Assembly: GCF_037078405.1 (NCBI RefSeq) | Contig: NZ_JAYMGZ010000002.1 | Coordinates: forward strand, 62,001-126,000 | Length of the DNA: 64,000 nt | Origin: Haloarcula sp. DT43 | Lineage (GTDB): Archaea > Halobacteriota > Halobacteria > Halobacteriales > Haloarculaceae | Direction: 5' to 3' | Shown: in pieces, positions 55,572-64,000 of the stretch | Position numbering within the stretch: position 1 is the first letter of the stretch | How the letters are laid out: each line of letters starts with the position of its first letter | Position numbers and translations under genes: made by a program | The notes under the pieces: model-generated | Seen by the model: the letters and a program-made list of their open reading frames with translations, nothing else | What the model was told of the DNA's origin: nothing | The model's database searches: none

Positions 55572-58304
55572 GTGGGCTCCGACGACTCGCCGTTCGACGA
55601 CGTGTCGGCAGACAGGGACTACCTCCGGGTCCTGCTCACTGCCGTGTGTGTGGTCGCCGTGGTGCTGGCGACGGCGACGCTCCCGATTCTCTCCCCCGGC
55701 GGGACCGAGACCCCGATGGAGTCCCTCGTCCCCCTTCCCCAGGAGAGCCCCTTCGGGTCGGCGGGGGGTGCCTCGACCGGTGGTGGTGGGGGGCAACTCG
55801 GGGCGCTGAATCCCGGCAGCCAGACCAGCGTGGGCGGGTCGCTCGGCGGCGGCGACAGCCCGTACCGGTCCCAGGACACGGAGCCCCATTTCACCGTCAC
55901 GAGTTCTGAGCCGGCCTATTGGCGGACCGGTGCCTACGAGACCTACACCGGGACCGGGTGGGACGGACGCGCGGACCCGCGGGCCTACGAGGGGCCGCTG
56001 GCGGTCGACGGGATGGCCGACACGACCGTCGACTACGAGGTCCAGCTGGCCAGGTCCGCCACGTCGCTCCCGACCGTCTGGCGGCCGAAGTCGGTCTCGC
56101 GCGACGACGTGCTGGTCACCGCCTACGGCGCGGTCACGTCCGAGCGTCCGCTACCCGCCGGAACGACCTACAGCGCGACCAGCGTGACGCCCCCCGACGA
56201 CCCCGACGTGTTGCGGACGAGCGGCCGAGACTACCCCGACGCCGTCGAGTCGCGGTACACGGGCGTGCCGGCGTCGACCTCGGCGCAGGTGGGGCCGTTC
56301 ACCGACCGACTGACCGAGGACAGCGACTCGCCCTACGAGACGGCGGCGACCATCGAGCGGTGGCTGGAGGCGAACAAGAACTACTCGCTGAACGTCAGCC
56401 AACAGCCCGAAGACGACGTGGCCTCCGAGTTCATCTTCCAGATGGACCGGGGGTACTGCGAGTACTTCGCCACCTCGATGGTGGTGATGCTGCGGAGCCA
56501 GGACATCCCGGCCCGCTACGTCGTCGGCTACTCGACCGGCGAGCGGACCGGTCAGAACCGGTACACCGTCCGTGGGATGAACGCCCACGCGTGGGTCGAG
56601 GTGTACTTCGAGGGCGTCGGCTGGGTACGGTTCGACCCGACGCCGGGCCGAGAGCGACTCGAATCCGAACGGCAGGCGATGGAAGACAGCAGTCAGGAGT
56701 ACAGCGCCGCCGAGTCCGGGAGCCCGGGCGAGGAGTTCGCCGTCGGGACGCCGACTGAGACCCCGACCGACGGGACGGGGCAGGAGCCCGGCGGGAGCGG
56801 GGACGAGGACACCGAGACAGGTGCGGACGGTGCCGACGACGGAACCGACGGGTCGGGCGACGACCAGTCCGCTTCGCGGTCCGGCGAGTTCGTCGTCGAA
56901 CTCAACCGGACGGCGACGCCGGGCGCGGCGGTCGCCGCGACGGTGACCCGCGACGGCGCGCCGGTCGAGGGGGCGGCCGTGGCCTTCAACGGCGAGCCGG
57001 TCGGGACGACTGGGCCGGACGGCACCGTCTCCGGGACGGTCCCCTACGAAGCGGAACTGACGATAACCGTCGACGCACCCGGCGACGCGGCCGCCCTCGT
57101 CGCCCCCTCGGTACCACGTGACGGGACGCGCGCCTTCGCCGTCGCCGGCCCGCGGGCCCAGCAGTCGACGAACACGAGCTACGAGCTGAACACGACCGCG
57201 TCGGTGACTGTCACCGGCGACGCCGTCACCGGCGGCGAGGTGGTCGTCACCGCAACCGTCGACGGCGTGCCGGTGCGGGACGGCGGCCTGTGGCTCGACG
57301 GCGAGCGGGTGGCGACGACGAACAGACGGGGGCGCGCGACGGTCACGCTCCCGACCGAACCCGGCAACGTCACCGTCGCCGTCGAGCGGGACGCTGTCAG
57401 CGGCAACACGACCGTCGTCCTCGAACGGCTCGCCGTGGCGACGTCGCCGACGCTCCCCCTGGCCCTGCCCGCGACCGGTCAGCGGGTGAACGCGACGATG
57501 GACGGCGAACCGGTATCGAACGCGACGGTCGAAGTCGACGGGGAGCCGGCGGCCCGGACCGGCGCGACCGGGCGGACGACGGTCGGCATGCCGTTTGCCG
57601 CCAGCACCACGGTCACGGTCTCGAAGTACGGCCAGACGGCCACGGCGACCGTCGGCGGCCTGTTCGTCAACGCCGCGGGCGTGCTGGCCGTCTCAGGAAC
57701 TCTCCTCGCCGGGGCGGTCGTCGGCGCTCGGCGGCGGCAGGTGACGCCGGGAACGCTCCGGGCGTGGGTGCGGGCCGCGCGCGAACTCGCCGTCGGCGCG
57801 CTGGTCGGTCTCGCCGCCGCTGTGGACGGCCTGCTGGGCGGTCTCCGAACCAGGGCGCGGCTGACGGCCGCGGCGCTCCGGGACCTGTTCGCCGGCCGCC
57901 GGTCGCCGTCGGCGCTGCTTGAGGCGGCCCGAGCGTGGGTCGACGCCCGCCTCTCGGCAGCCGAAGCGGCCGCAAGCGGCGCGCTGGGGACCGACGCCGA
58001 GGAAGCCGACGGCGCGCCCGCGGCGCGGGTCACCATCCGCGAGGCCTGGACGCGCCTGCTGGCCCAGGTGTCGCTCCGGCGGTACTGGACGCGGACGCCG
58101 GGGGACATCGCCGCCCACGCCATCGAACGGGACGGGCTTCCGCCAGCGGCGGTTCGGACGGTCCGGGACGCGTTCCGGGCGGTCGAGTACGGCCAGCGGG
58201 ACCCACAGGAGCACGTGGCGGCCGTCGAGGACGCGATTCGGGCCATCGAGTCGGCCGCCGGGACACAGGACGCGACCGACGACGACGCGGAGGGGCGGTC
58301 CTGA
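55572..58304 (+). CDS. Membrane-anchored transglutaminase-like protein (TgpA-type)
   Basis: A 910-residue protein. A membrane helix lies at about 20-42 (LLTAVCVVAVVLATATLPIL), then a glycine-rich linker and an external region. The transglutaminase domain (about 255-365) shows the Cys-His-Asp triad: RGYCEYFATSMVVMLRS, GMNAHAWVEVYFEGVG and WVRFDPTPGRERL. Beta-sandwich repeats (about 435-695) follow, then a second membrane helix (about 700-725) and a cytoplasmic DUF4129-like tail (to 910). The start is a GTG. It overlaps the next gene by one base. With DUF58 and MoxR proteins, such genes form a widespread cluster of unresolved function. Confidence 0.87.
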   Translation: MGSDDSPFDDVSADRDYLRVLLTAVCVVAVVLATATLPILSPGGTETPMESLVPLPQESPFGSAGGASTGGGGGQLGALNPGSQTSVGGSLGGGDSPYRSQDTEPHFTVTSSEPAYWRTGAYETYTGTGWDGRADPRAYEGPLAVDGMADTTVDYEVQLARSATSLPTVWRPKSVSRDDVLVTAYGAVTSERPLPAGTTYSATSVTPPDDPDVLRTSGRDYPDAVESRYTGVPASTSAQVGPFTDRLTEDSDSPYETAATIERWLEANKNYSLNVSQQPEDDVASEFIFQMDRGYCEYFATSMVVMLRSQDIPARYVVGYSTGERTGQNRYTVRGMNAHAWVEVYFEGVGWVRFDPTPGRERLESERQAMEDSSQEYSAAESGSPGEEFAVGTPTETPTDGTGQEPGGSGDEDTETGADGADDGTDGSGDDQSASRSGEFVVELNRTATPGAAVAATVTRDGAPVEGAAVAFNGEPVGTTGPDGTVSGTVPYEAELTITVDAPGDAAALVAPSVPRDGTRAFAVAGPRAQQSTNTSYELNTTASVTVTGDAVTGGEVVVTATVDGVPVRDGGLWLDGERVATTNRRGRATVTLPTEPGNVTVAVERDAVSGNTTVVLERLAVATSPTLPLALPATGQRVNATMDGEPVSNATVEVDGEPAARTGATGRTTVGMPFAASTTVTVSKYGQTATATVGGLFVNAAGVLAVSGTLLAGAVVGARRRQVTPGTLRAWVRAARELAVGALVGLAAAVDGLLGGLRTRARLTAAALRDLFAGRRSPSALLEAARAWVDARLSAAEAAASGALGTDAEEADGAPAARVTIREAWTRLLAQVSLRRYWTRTPGDIAAHAIERDGLPPAAVRTVRDAFRAVEYGQRDPQEHVAAVEDAIRAIESAAGTQDATDDDAEGRS

Positions 58305-58903
58305 TGCGCCCCCGCACGGTCGTGTTCGGGACGGTGGGCCTGCTGGCGACCGCCGTCGCGGTCGCCCTGGTGGTCGCCCCGGCCGTCGTCGGCGAGTCGC
58401 TGGTCGCCGTCCTCGGTAGCGTCGCCCCGACGACCGCCCTCCTCGCCGGGAGTCTGGTCGTCGGGCTCTGTGCGGCCCTCGCCGGCTGGCTCGGCGGGCG
58501 AGGGACCGACGGGGCGGCGTCCGCCTTCGACGTGGCCGGCGACAGCCCGCCGGAGGCCGTGACGGCGACGGAGGGGCGGCTGGTCGCCGCCGACGTCGAC
58601 GCGGCCATCGACGACGCGGTCGCGGGCGACGACGCGGCGATGGACGCCGTCACCGAGCGACTCACTGCGGCGGCGGCGACGGCCCACGCCATCGGTGCCG
58701 GCGTCTCACAGGAGGCCGCTCGCCGGGCCGTGCGGGCGGGGACCTGGACCGACGACGCCGTCGCGGCGGCGCTGCTCGCCCCGGAGGAACCGCAGTCACT
58801 GGTGGCCCGGCTCCGCCTGTGGCTCGACCCGGAGAGCGAGCGCCGTCGCCGCATCCGCCGGACCGTCGACGCTATCGAGCGGGTGTCGGGGGGTGACCGC
58901 TGA
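58304..58903 (+). CDS. Membrane protein of the DUF58/transglutaminase operon (DUF7269-like)
   Basis: A 199-residue protein with two membrane helices in the first 65 residues (VVFGTVGLLATAVAVALVVA, APTTALLAGSLVVGLCAALA). A helical acidic cytoplasmic domain contains AVTERLTAAAATAHAIGAGV. The C-terminal third has WLDPESERRRRIRRTVDAIE. The ATG overlaps the transglutaminase stop. In haloarchaea a small protein of this type regularly sits between transglutaminase and DUF58 genes. The function is unknown. Confidence 0.75.
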   Translation: MRPRTVVFGTVGLLATAVAVALVVAPAVVGESLVAVLGSVAPTTALLAGSLVVGLCAALAGWLGGRGTDGAASAFDVAGDSPPEAVTATEGRLVAADVDAAIDDAVAGDDAAMDAVTERLTAAAATAHAIGAGVSQEAARRAVRAGTWTDDAVAAALLAPEEPQSLVARLRLWLDPESERRRRIRRTVDAIERVSGGDR

Positions 58904-58905
58904 CG

Positions 58906-60312
58906 ATGCACCGCCGGATGCGGCGCTGGCGCGGCGGCCTCGCCGCGGCGCTGTTCCTCGTCAGCGTCTCGCTGCTGACCGCCGAGCCGCTGTTGCTCGC
59001 GGCGACGGTGCTACCGCTCGGTTACGTCGCCTACGGCGCGCTGTCGCGGGTGCCGGCCGGGACCGACCTGCGGGCGACGCGGTCGGTCTCCGACGCCCAG
59101 CCGACGCCGGGCGAGCCGGTCGCCGTCGAACTGACCGTGACGAACACCGGGAACGGCTCGCTGACCGACGTGCGAGTCATCGACGGCGTGCCCGCGGAAC
59201 TGGCAGTCGTCGAGGGGTCGCCGCGGCTCTGTACCTCGCTGCGGCCCGACGAGAGTGCGACGCTGTCCTACGCCGTGATGGCGAAGCGCGGGACCTACAC
59301 GTTCGACGCCGCCGCGGTGCGGGTGCGGACGCTGTCGGCGAGCGACGCGGTCACCGTCGACCTGCCAGCCGCCGGCGACGGGTCGCTGACCTGCTCGAAC
59401 ACCGTTTCGGAGGTGCCGATGGCCGACGCGACGCTCCCGCGGGCGGGGACGCTCCCGACCGACACCGGCGGGAGCGGCCTGGAGTTCCACTCGACGCGGA
59501 GCTACCAGCCCGGGGACCCGGTCAACCGCATCGACTGGCGGCGCTACGCCAAGACGGACGAACTGACCACCGTCGACTACCGGGAGGAACAGGCCGTCAG
59601 GACGGTGCTGGTGGTCGACGCCAGGCCGCCGGCCCGCGTGACGCCGGAGCCGGGGTTCCCGACCGGAGCGGAACTGTCGGCTTACGCCGCCGAGCGGCTG
59701 TTCGACGCCCTCTCGCGGACCAGCGTCGTCGCCAGCGTCTGTGCCGTGGGGCTGGCCGAGTCGGACGTCCCCGGCGGGCTCGGTCCGGACGGACTGGCGT
59801 GGGTCGACCCCGCCGGCGGCCACGCGGCCGCTCACGCGCGACAGGTGTTCGACAGCGTGGGTCGCGCCGCGGCCCGGCAGTCGGCGGACCACGCGACCAG
59901 CGGCCCCAGTACGGCCGACGATGCAGACGTGGCCGGGGCCGAGTCCACACCGCAGTCACGGGACGGCGACGCGCGGATGACGACGGCCGACGGCGGCACG
60001 ACCGACGACCCGGCCCTGCTCGCCGTGCTCGCCCGGCTCCCGCCGACCGCGCAGGTGGTGGTGTTCTCGCCAGTCGCCGACGAGTGGGCCGTCTCGCTGG
60101 TCTCGTCGCTCGCGGTCCGTGACTACCCGACGACGCTCGTCAGCCCGGCGCTGGCCCGCGGCGGCTCGCTGGGCGCGGCCGTGGCCGGCGTCGAACGCAC
60201 CGCCCGGCTCCAGCGGGCCGAACTGTCCGGCGCGACCGTCATCGACTGGGACCTCGACAGCCCCATCGACGTAGCTCTGCGGGCCTCGCTCGCGGACCTG
60301 TTCAGCGTGTAA
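58906..60312 (+). CDS. DUF58 domain protein
   Basis: A 468-residue protein. Two short membrane helices lie near the start (about 10-45). A CARDB-like beta-sandwich (about 60-140, VAVELTVTNTGNGSLTDVRV) follows. The DUF58 signature is at about 185-225: GSGLEFHSTRSYQPGDPVNR, IDWRRYAKTDELTTVDYREE. The remaining part has vWA-like character. DUF58 proteins are thought to work with MoxR ATPases. It lies 2 bases after the upstream gene, within the operon. Confidence 0.88.
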   Translation: MHRRMRRWRGGLAAALFLVSVSLLTAEPLLLAATVLPLGYVAYGALSRVPAGTDLRATRSVSDAQPTPGEPVAVELTVTNTGNGSLTDVRVIDGVPAELAVVEGSPRLCTSLRPDESATLSYAVMAKRGTYTFDAAAVRVRTLSASDAVTVDLPAAGDGSLTCSNTVSEVPMADATLPRAGTLPTDTGGSGLEFHSTRSYQPGDPVNRIDWRRYAKTDELTTVDYREEQAVRTVLVVDARPPARVTPEPGFPTGAELSAYAAERLFDALSRTSVVASVCAVGLAESDVPGGLGPDGLAWVDPAGGHAAAHARQVFDSVGRAAARQSADHATSGPSTADDADVAGAESTPQSRDGDARMTTADGGTTDDPALLAVLARLPPTAQVVVFSPVADEWAVSLVSSLAVRDYPTTLVSPALARGGSLGAAVAGVERTARLQRAELSGATVIDWDLDSPIDVALRASLADLFSV

Positions 60313-60314
60313 CC

Positions 60315-61928
60315 ATGGCCGACCACACCACACTCCCGACCCGGATGCCCCGGACCAGCCTCGCCGTCGTCGTCGGCGTGACGGCGCTGCTGGTCGCCGG
60401 ACTGCTGGGGGCCGTCAGCGCCGACCGGGTCGCGCTCGTCGGCGCGGGGACCGGCCTCGCGCTGGCGCTGTCGCTGTGGCTGAGCGGCTGGAACCGCTGG
60501 CGGGCGGTCGGGGCCGTCCTGGCCAGTATCCTCGCGCTCCCGGTCGCGGTCGGGCTCTCTGTCGCCACCGGCGGTGCGGTCGTCACGCTCGGGGCCGACC
60601 TGTTCCCGGTCCCCTCGCAGGCCGGCGTCCGGCCGGCGGTCGTCACGCTGGCGTCGCAGGTGGCCGTCGTCCTCGGCTGTCTGACCGCTGTCTTCGGTGC
60701 GAGCGCGGCCACCCGCGGCGTCGTGGACACCGAGCGGGTGGCGGCCTACGGCGGCGTCGTCGTGCGGACGACCGCCGTCCCGTTCGTCGTCGCCCTCGCG
60801 CTGTTCGCGCGGGGAGCCGTCGACTTCCTGCAGTCCAACGCCGGGACGCCGGGCGTCCAGCAGCTGGCCGGCGAACTCCTCGCCCGGGTGCTGGGGCCGG
60901 TGTTCGACCCGGCCCCTGGGCGAACGCATATCGCCATCTTCTGCCTGCTGCTCGCGCTCGCGGCGGCGGCGCTGGCCCGCGGCCTCGACGCTCTGCCGCT
61001 TGCCGAACTCGTCCCGGAGACGAGCGACGCGCCCGACGTCGACGGGGCCGTCGCCGCCGCCGAGCGGACGCTCCGGTGGACGGGCCGGCTCGCCCTGCTC
61101 GTCGCTCCGGTCGCCGGGCTGGTCGAACTGTCCGTCGGCCAGCAGTTCCTCGCCGGCACACTCCCCGGTGGCCTGTACGGGGTCGCCGTCGGGGTCACGG
61201 CCGCGCCGGGCCTGCGCGGGCTCCTCTGGTGGCTGTTCCTTGGCGGTGCGGCCGTCTCCGCTGCGGTCTGGGCCCTCCGGCGGGCGGTCCGGAGTTCGGC
61301 CGACCGCGTCGGCTCTGTCCTCGCGCCCTACGTCGGCGGCGTCGTCGTCACTCTCGCCGTGGTCTCGGTCGCGGGGCCGGCGGTCGAAGCCGTCGAGACG
61401 GCGCTCCGGGCGACCCCGGCCGCGGCAGCCGTCGACCGGTTCGTCGTCCCGGTACTGGACGTGTACGGGCCACAGACGGTCGCACTGGTGCTGGTCGTCG
61501 TCGCGCTGTTCTCGGTCGTCGCCGCGGCCGGACAGCTGTGGCTGGCGCTTGCGGCGGGCTACCTGCCCGAGCGGACGGCAGGCGTCACGCTCGCGGCGGC
61601 CGGCCTGTTCGGTGCCAGCGCCTTCGCCGCGACGCTCGCGACGCCGACGTGGCTGGTGCTCGCGGGCCTGGTCGGCGCGGTCGTCGTCTGGGACGCCGGT
61701 GCCTTCGGGACGACGCTCGGGCGCGAGGTCGGCACCGGGGCTGCGACCCGCCGCGCCGAACTCGTCCACACCGGCGGGACCGTCGCGGTCGGGGGCGTCG
61801 GCGTGGCGGCGACGCTGGGGCTGGCCGCCGTCGCGCAGGGTGCTATCGCCGTCGAGCCGTCGGCCGCCGTGGCCAGCCTCGTGGTCTGTCTCGTCGCCGT
61901 GGTGGCGCTCGTCGTCGCGATGCGGTAG
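60315..61928 (+). CDS. Polytopic membrane protein of the DUF58 operon (DUF7519-like)
   Basis: A 537-residue protein with about 14 hydrophobic segments covering most of its length, starting MADHTTLPTRMPRTSLAVVV. No transporter motif was recognised. The loop VPETSDAPDVDGAVAAAERT (about 235-255) separates two membrane halves. It follows the DUF58 gene by 2 bases and ends the operon. From memory, haloarchaeal DUF58 clusters end with such a protein. A structural or transport role is possible. Confidence 0.77.
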   Translation: MADHTTLPTRMPRTSLAVVVGVTALLVAGLLGAVSADRVALVGAGTGLALALSLWLSGWNRWRAVGAVLASILALPVAVGLSVATGGAVVTLGADLFPVPSQAGVRPAVVTLASQVAVVLGCLTAVFGASAATRGVVDTERVAAYGGVVVRTTAVPFVVALALFARGAVDFLQSNAGTPGVQQLAGELLARVLGPVFDPAPGRTHIAIFCLLLALAAAALARGLDALPLAELVPETSDAPDVDGAVAAAERTLRWTGRLALLVAPVAGLVELSVGQQFLAGTLPGGLYGVAVGVTAAPGLRGLLWWLFLGGAAVSAAVWALRRAVRSSADRVGSVLAPYVGGVVVTLAVVSVAGPAVEAVETALRATPAAAAVDRFVVPVLDVYGPQTVALVLVVVALFSVVAAAGQLWLALAAGYLPERTAGVTLAAAGLFGASAFAATLATPTWLVLAGLVGAVVVWDAGAFGTTLGREVGTGAATRRAELVHTGGTVAVGGVGVAATLGLAAVAQGAIAVEPSAAVASLVVCLVAVVALVVAMR

Positions 61929-61990
61929 CGGCTCGCGGGGCCGAAGTCGGCCGCGTGACCGGCCGACCCCGCTGGCGCGGTCCCGAGAAA

Positions 61991-62944
61991 TCAGGGGCTG
62001 ACGGCGGGTACCTCGACGCGGTCCAGCACGTCCTTGACGACGGTCGCGGGGTCGACGCCGCGGACGCCCGCGTCGGCGGTCAGCACGAGCCGGTGGGCGA
62101 ACGCCGCCACGGCGACGCTGGTCACGTCGTCCGGCACGGCGTAGTCGCGCCCGTCCAGCACCGCGGCGGCGCGGGTCGCCTCGAACAGCCGCTGGATGCC
62201 ACGGGGGGAGACGCCCACGTCCACGCGGTCGTCCTCGCGGGTGGCCCGCCCGAGTTCGACCACGTAGTCCCTGAGCTTCCCGTCGACGGTGACCGACTCG
62301 ACGGCCCGCTGGAGCGCGGGGATGCGCTCGCCGTCGATGACGCTGGTGACGCTCGGGGCCTGTGCCGTCCGGTCGGCCCGCCGGTCGATGAGTTCGCGCT
62401 CGCCGCCGAAGTCGGGGTAGCCCATCGACGTCTTGACGATGAAGCGGTCCCGCTGGGCCTCCGGCAGGCCGAAGGTCCCCTCCTGCTCGACGGGGTTCTG
62501 CGTGGCGATGACGAAGAACGGCTCTGGCAGGTCGTGAGTCACGCCGTCGACGGTCACCTGCTTCTCGCCCATCGCCTCCAGCAGGGCGGCCTGGGTCTTG
62601 GGCGGCGCGCGGTTGATTTCGTCGGCCAGCACGACGTTGGCGAAGACGGGGCCGGGCTGGAAGTCGAACTCGCCGGTGGCCTCGTTGAACACGTTCGAGC
62701 CGGTGATGTCGGACGGCAGCAGGTCCGGCGTGAACTGCACCCGCTTGAAGGAGAGGTCGAGCGCCGTCGCGAACGACCGGGCGGTGAGGGTCTTCCCCGT
62801 GCCGGGCACGTCTTCCAGCAGGACGTGCCCCCGGGCGAGAATCCCGGTCATGACGGTTTCGAGGAAGCGGTCGTCGGCGATGACGGCACTGCCGACGGCG
62901 TCGAGAATCTGTCGGCTGGTTCGTCCGGCAGTGTCGTGGTCCAT
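61991..62944 (-). CDS. MoxR-type AAA+ ATPase
   Basis: A 317-residue ATPase starting MDHDTAGRTSRQILDAVGSA. Walker A is LLEDVPGTGKTLTARSFATA (about residues 41-60), Walker B is VVLADEINRAPPKTQAALLE and sensor 1 is FFVIATQNPVEQEGTFGLPE. The C-terminal lid domain has GVSPRGIQRLFEATRAAAVL. MoxR proteins act as chaperone-like partners of vWA and DUF58 proteins, which are encoded just before it. Here it is convergent with that operon rather than inside it. A longer frame to 63088 is rejected because its first 48 codons are not protein-like. Confidence 0.92.
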   Translation of the reverse strand: MDHDTAGRTSRQILDAVGSAVIADDRFLETVMTGILARGHVLLEDVPGTGKTLTARSFATALDLSFKRVQFTPDLLPSDITGSNVFNEATGEFDFQPGPVFANVVLADEINRAPPKTQAALLEAMGEKQVTVDGVTHDLPEPFFVIATQNPVEQEGTFGLPEAQRDRFIVKTSMGYPDFGGERELIDRRADRTAQAPSVTSVIDGERIPALQRAVESVTVDGKLRDYVVELGRATREDDRVDVGVSPRGIQRLFEATRAAAVLDGRDYAVPDDVTSVAVAAFAHRLVLTADAGVRGVDPATVVKDVLDRVEVPAVSP

Positions 62945-63050
62945 ACCGGCGTGTCGACAGCCTCCGACAAATACCCTCTCCCTCGGTTTCGCCGGCCGGC
63001 GGCCGGGCCCGTGCCACGCTATCACAATAAGAGAGTATTGCCGTAACTCT

Positions 63051-63060
63051 GAGTTATAGA
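63051..63060 (+). promoter_or_regulatory. TATA-like element of metY
   Basis: GAGTTATAGA, with TTATA at 63054-63058, lies about 29-33 bases before the metY ATG at 63087, in a short AT-rich stretch. The MoxR gene reads away from here on the other strand, so the 142-base gap is a divergent promoter region. Confidence 0.45.
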
Positions 63061-63086
63061 TGTATGGAGATATATGCATACTGCAC

Positions 63087-64000
63087 ATGACCGACGACTA
63101 CGGATTCGGGACGCGCTGTGTCCACGCCGGCCAGGAGGAGCCGGACCCGGCGACGGGGGCACGCGCGCCGCCCATCTATCAGACCTCCTCGTACGTCTTC
63201 GAGGACGCCGATACCGCGGCCGACCGGTACGCCCTGGAAGACGACGGCAACGTCTACTCGCGGTTCGACAACCCCACCGTTCGGATGCTCGAAACCCGCA
63301 TCGCGTCGCTGGAAAACGCGGTCGACGCCGTCGCCACCGGGTCCGGGATGGCCGCCCTCGACGCCGGGACCTTCGTCCTCGCGGCCGCCGGTGACAACAT
63401 CGTGACGGCCTCCTCCATCTACGGCGGCACCCACTCGTACTTCTCGAAGGCCGCCAGCCGCCGGGGCATCGAGACCCGTTTCGTCGACACGCTCGACCCG
63501 GACGCCTACGCGGAGGCCATCGACGAGGATACTGCCTACGTCCACTTCGAGACCATCGGCAACCCCTCGCTCGTGGTGCCACCGATGGAGGACATCGCCG
63601 AGGTGGCCCACGACCACGGCGTACCGGTCTTCGTCGACAACACGTTCGGGACGCCGGCGCTCTGTAACCCGCTCGACCACGGCGTGGACCTCCTCTGGGA
63701 GTCGACGACAAAGTGGATTCACGGCTCCGGGACGACCGTCGGCGGCGTCCTCGTCGACGGCGGCTCGTTCCCCTGGGACGAGTACCCCGAGAAGTTCCCG
63801 GAACTGGGCGGCGAGAACGAGGCCTTCGGCAAGAACTTCTCCGAGGCCTTCGGCGACCGCGCCTTTTCCGTGGCCGCCCGCCAGCGCGCCCTCCGCTCGC
63901 TGGGCGACGGCCAGAAACCGTTCGACGCCTGGGCGACCCTCCAGGGGACCGAGACGCTCTCCCTGCGGATGGAACGGCACTGCGAGAACGCGATGACGGT
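63087..64000 (+). CDS. metY: O-acetylhomoserine sulfhydrylase (C-terminus beyond window)
   Basis: The first 304 residues of a PLP enzyme of the Cys/Met metabolism family. It starts MTDDYGFGTRCVHAGQEEPD. PPIYQTSSYVFEDADTAADR and NVYSRFDNPTVRMLETRIAS bind phosphate of PLP. IVTASSIYGGTHSYF and VFVDNTFGTPALCNPLDHGV follow, and the PLP-lysine is in ESTTKWIHGSGTTVGGVLVD (about residue 213). The block after it (GGENEAFGKNFSEAFGDRAF) is the insertion typical of MetY rather than MetB. The enzyme makes homocysteine from O-acetylhomoserine and sulfide. No stop is reached before the window ends. Confidence 0.9.
   Translation, partial: MTDDYGFGTRCVHAGQEEPDPATGARAPPIYQTSSYVFEDADTAADRYALEDDGNVYSRFDNPTVRMLETRIASLENAVDAVATGSGMAALDAGTFVLAAAGDNIVTASSIYGGTHSYFSKAASRRGIETRFVDTLDPDAYAEAIDEDTAYVHFETIGNPSLVVPPMEDIAEVAHDHGVPVFVDNTFGTPALCNPLDHGVDLLWESTTKWIHGSGTTVGGVLVDGGSFPWDEYPEKFPELGGENEAFGKNFSEAFGDRAFSVAARQRALRSLGDGQKPFDAWATLQGTETLSLRMERHCENAMT

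Noticed and set aside
60123-63017. A 964-codon reverse frame and an 856-codon forward frame at 60.1-63.0 kb
   Set aside because: Both are Arg/Gly/Pro-rich shadows of the DUF58-operon membrane protein and the MoxR gene.

Overview
The window is chromosomal-type DNA from a halophilic archaeon (class Halobacteria), most like a member of the Haloarcula group. The evidence is the very high GC content, strongly acidic predicted proteins, gene starts that sit about 26 bases after an AT-rich TATA-like element (leaderless transcripts), an archaeal-type RNase P RNA, a PGF-CTERM surface protein, a HalOD1 protein, and haloarchaeal cobalamin genes of the cbiT/L/F/G/H, cobN and chlID type. No tRNA, rRNA, CRISPR array or intact insertion sequence was seen.

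Layout. 1-4.6 kb: a truncated gene, two small proteins, a siroheme nitrite/sulfite reductase, perfect hairpins and the RNase P RNA gene. 4.7-6.7 kb: uvrB. 6.9-26.9 kb: a cobalamin cluster. It holds the ring-methylating and ring-contracting enzymes (CbiT, L, F, G, two CbiH-type proteins, C, E), an early cobalt chelatase fused to a ferredoxin (CbiX), a second CbiX-like protein, the late chelatase components CobN and ChlID, the CbtAB cobalt transporter, and several proteins without known function: a ferredoxin, a LAGLIDADG-like protein, DUF3209, a beta-propeller and a coiled-coil membrane protein. Five copies of a dyad, ACAA-N6-TTGT, sit at the promoters of these transcription units and define a candidate regulon. 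27-30.5 kb: a KhtT/KhtU-like antiporter pair, a zinc-free-type MDR oxidoreductase and XapX. 30.5-34.7 kb: a His-rich lipoprotein and a large surface-anchored PHP hydrolase. 35-41.2 kb: sugar catabolism with a nucleoside hydrolase, an enolase-superfamily dehydratase, an UlaG-like lactonase candidate, xylose dehydrogenase and a semialdehyde dehydrogenase.

41.2-45.2 kb is gene-poor and rearranged. It holds a small zinc-finger protein, an M48 protease, and the head-to-head remnants of a transcription regulator and an MMPL transporter. 45.2-55.4 kb carries a FAH-family enzyme, uvrC, small membrane proteins, a class V aminotransferase, HalOD1, ligA and an ABC-2 transporter. 55.5-63 kb is a transglutaminase/DUF58/membrane protein operon facing a convergent MoxR ATPase. 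The window ends inside metY.

The strongest new leads are the shared cobalamin operator and the LAGLIDADG-fold protein in the cobalamin operon. That protein has lost one catalytic acid and gained paired CxxxC motifs. No protein in the window is an obvious conventional regulator for the operator.
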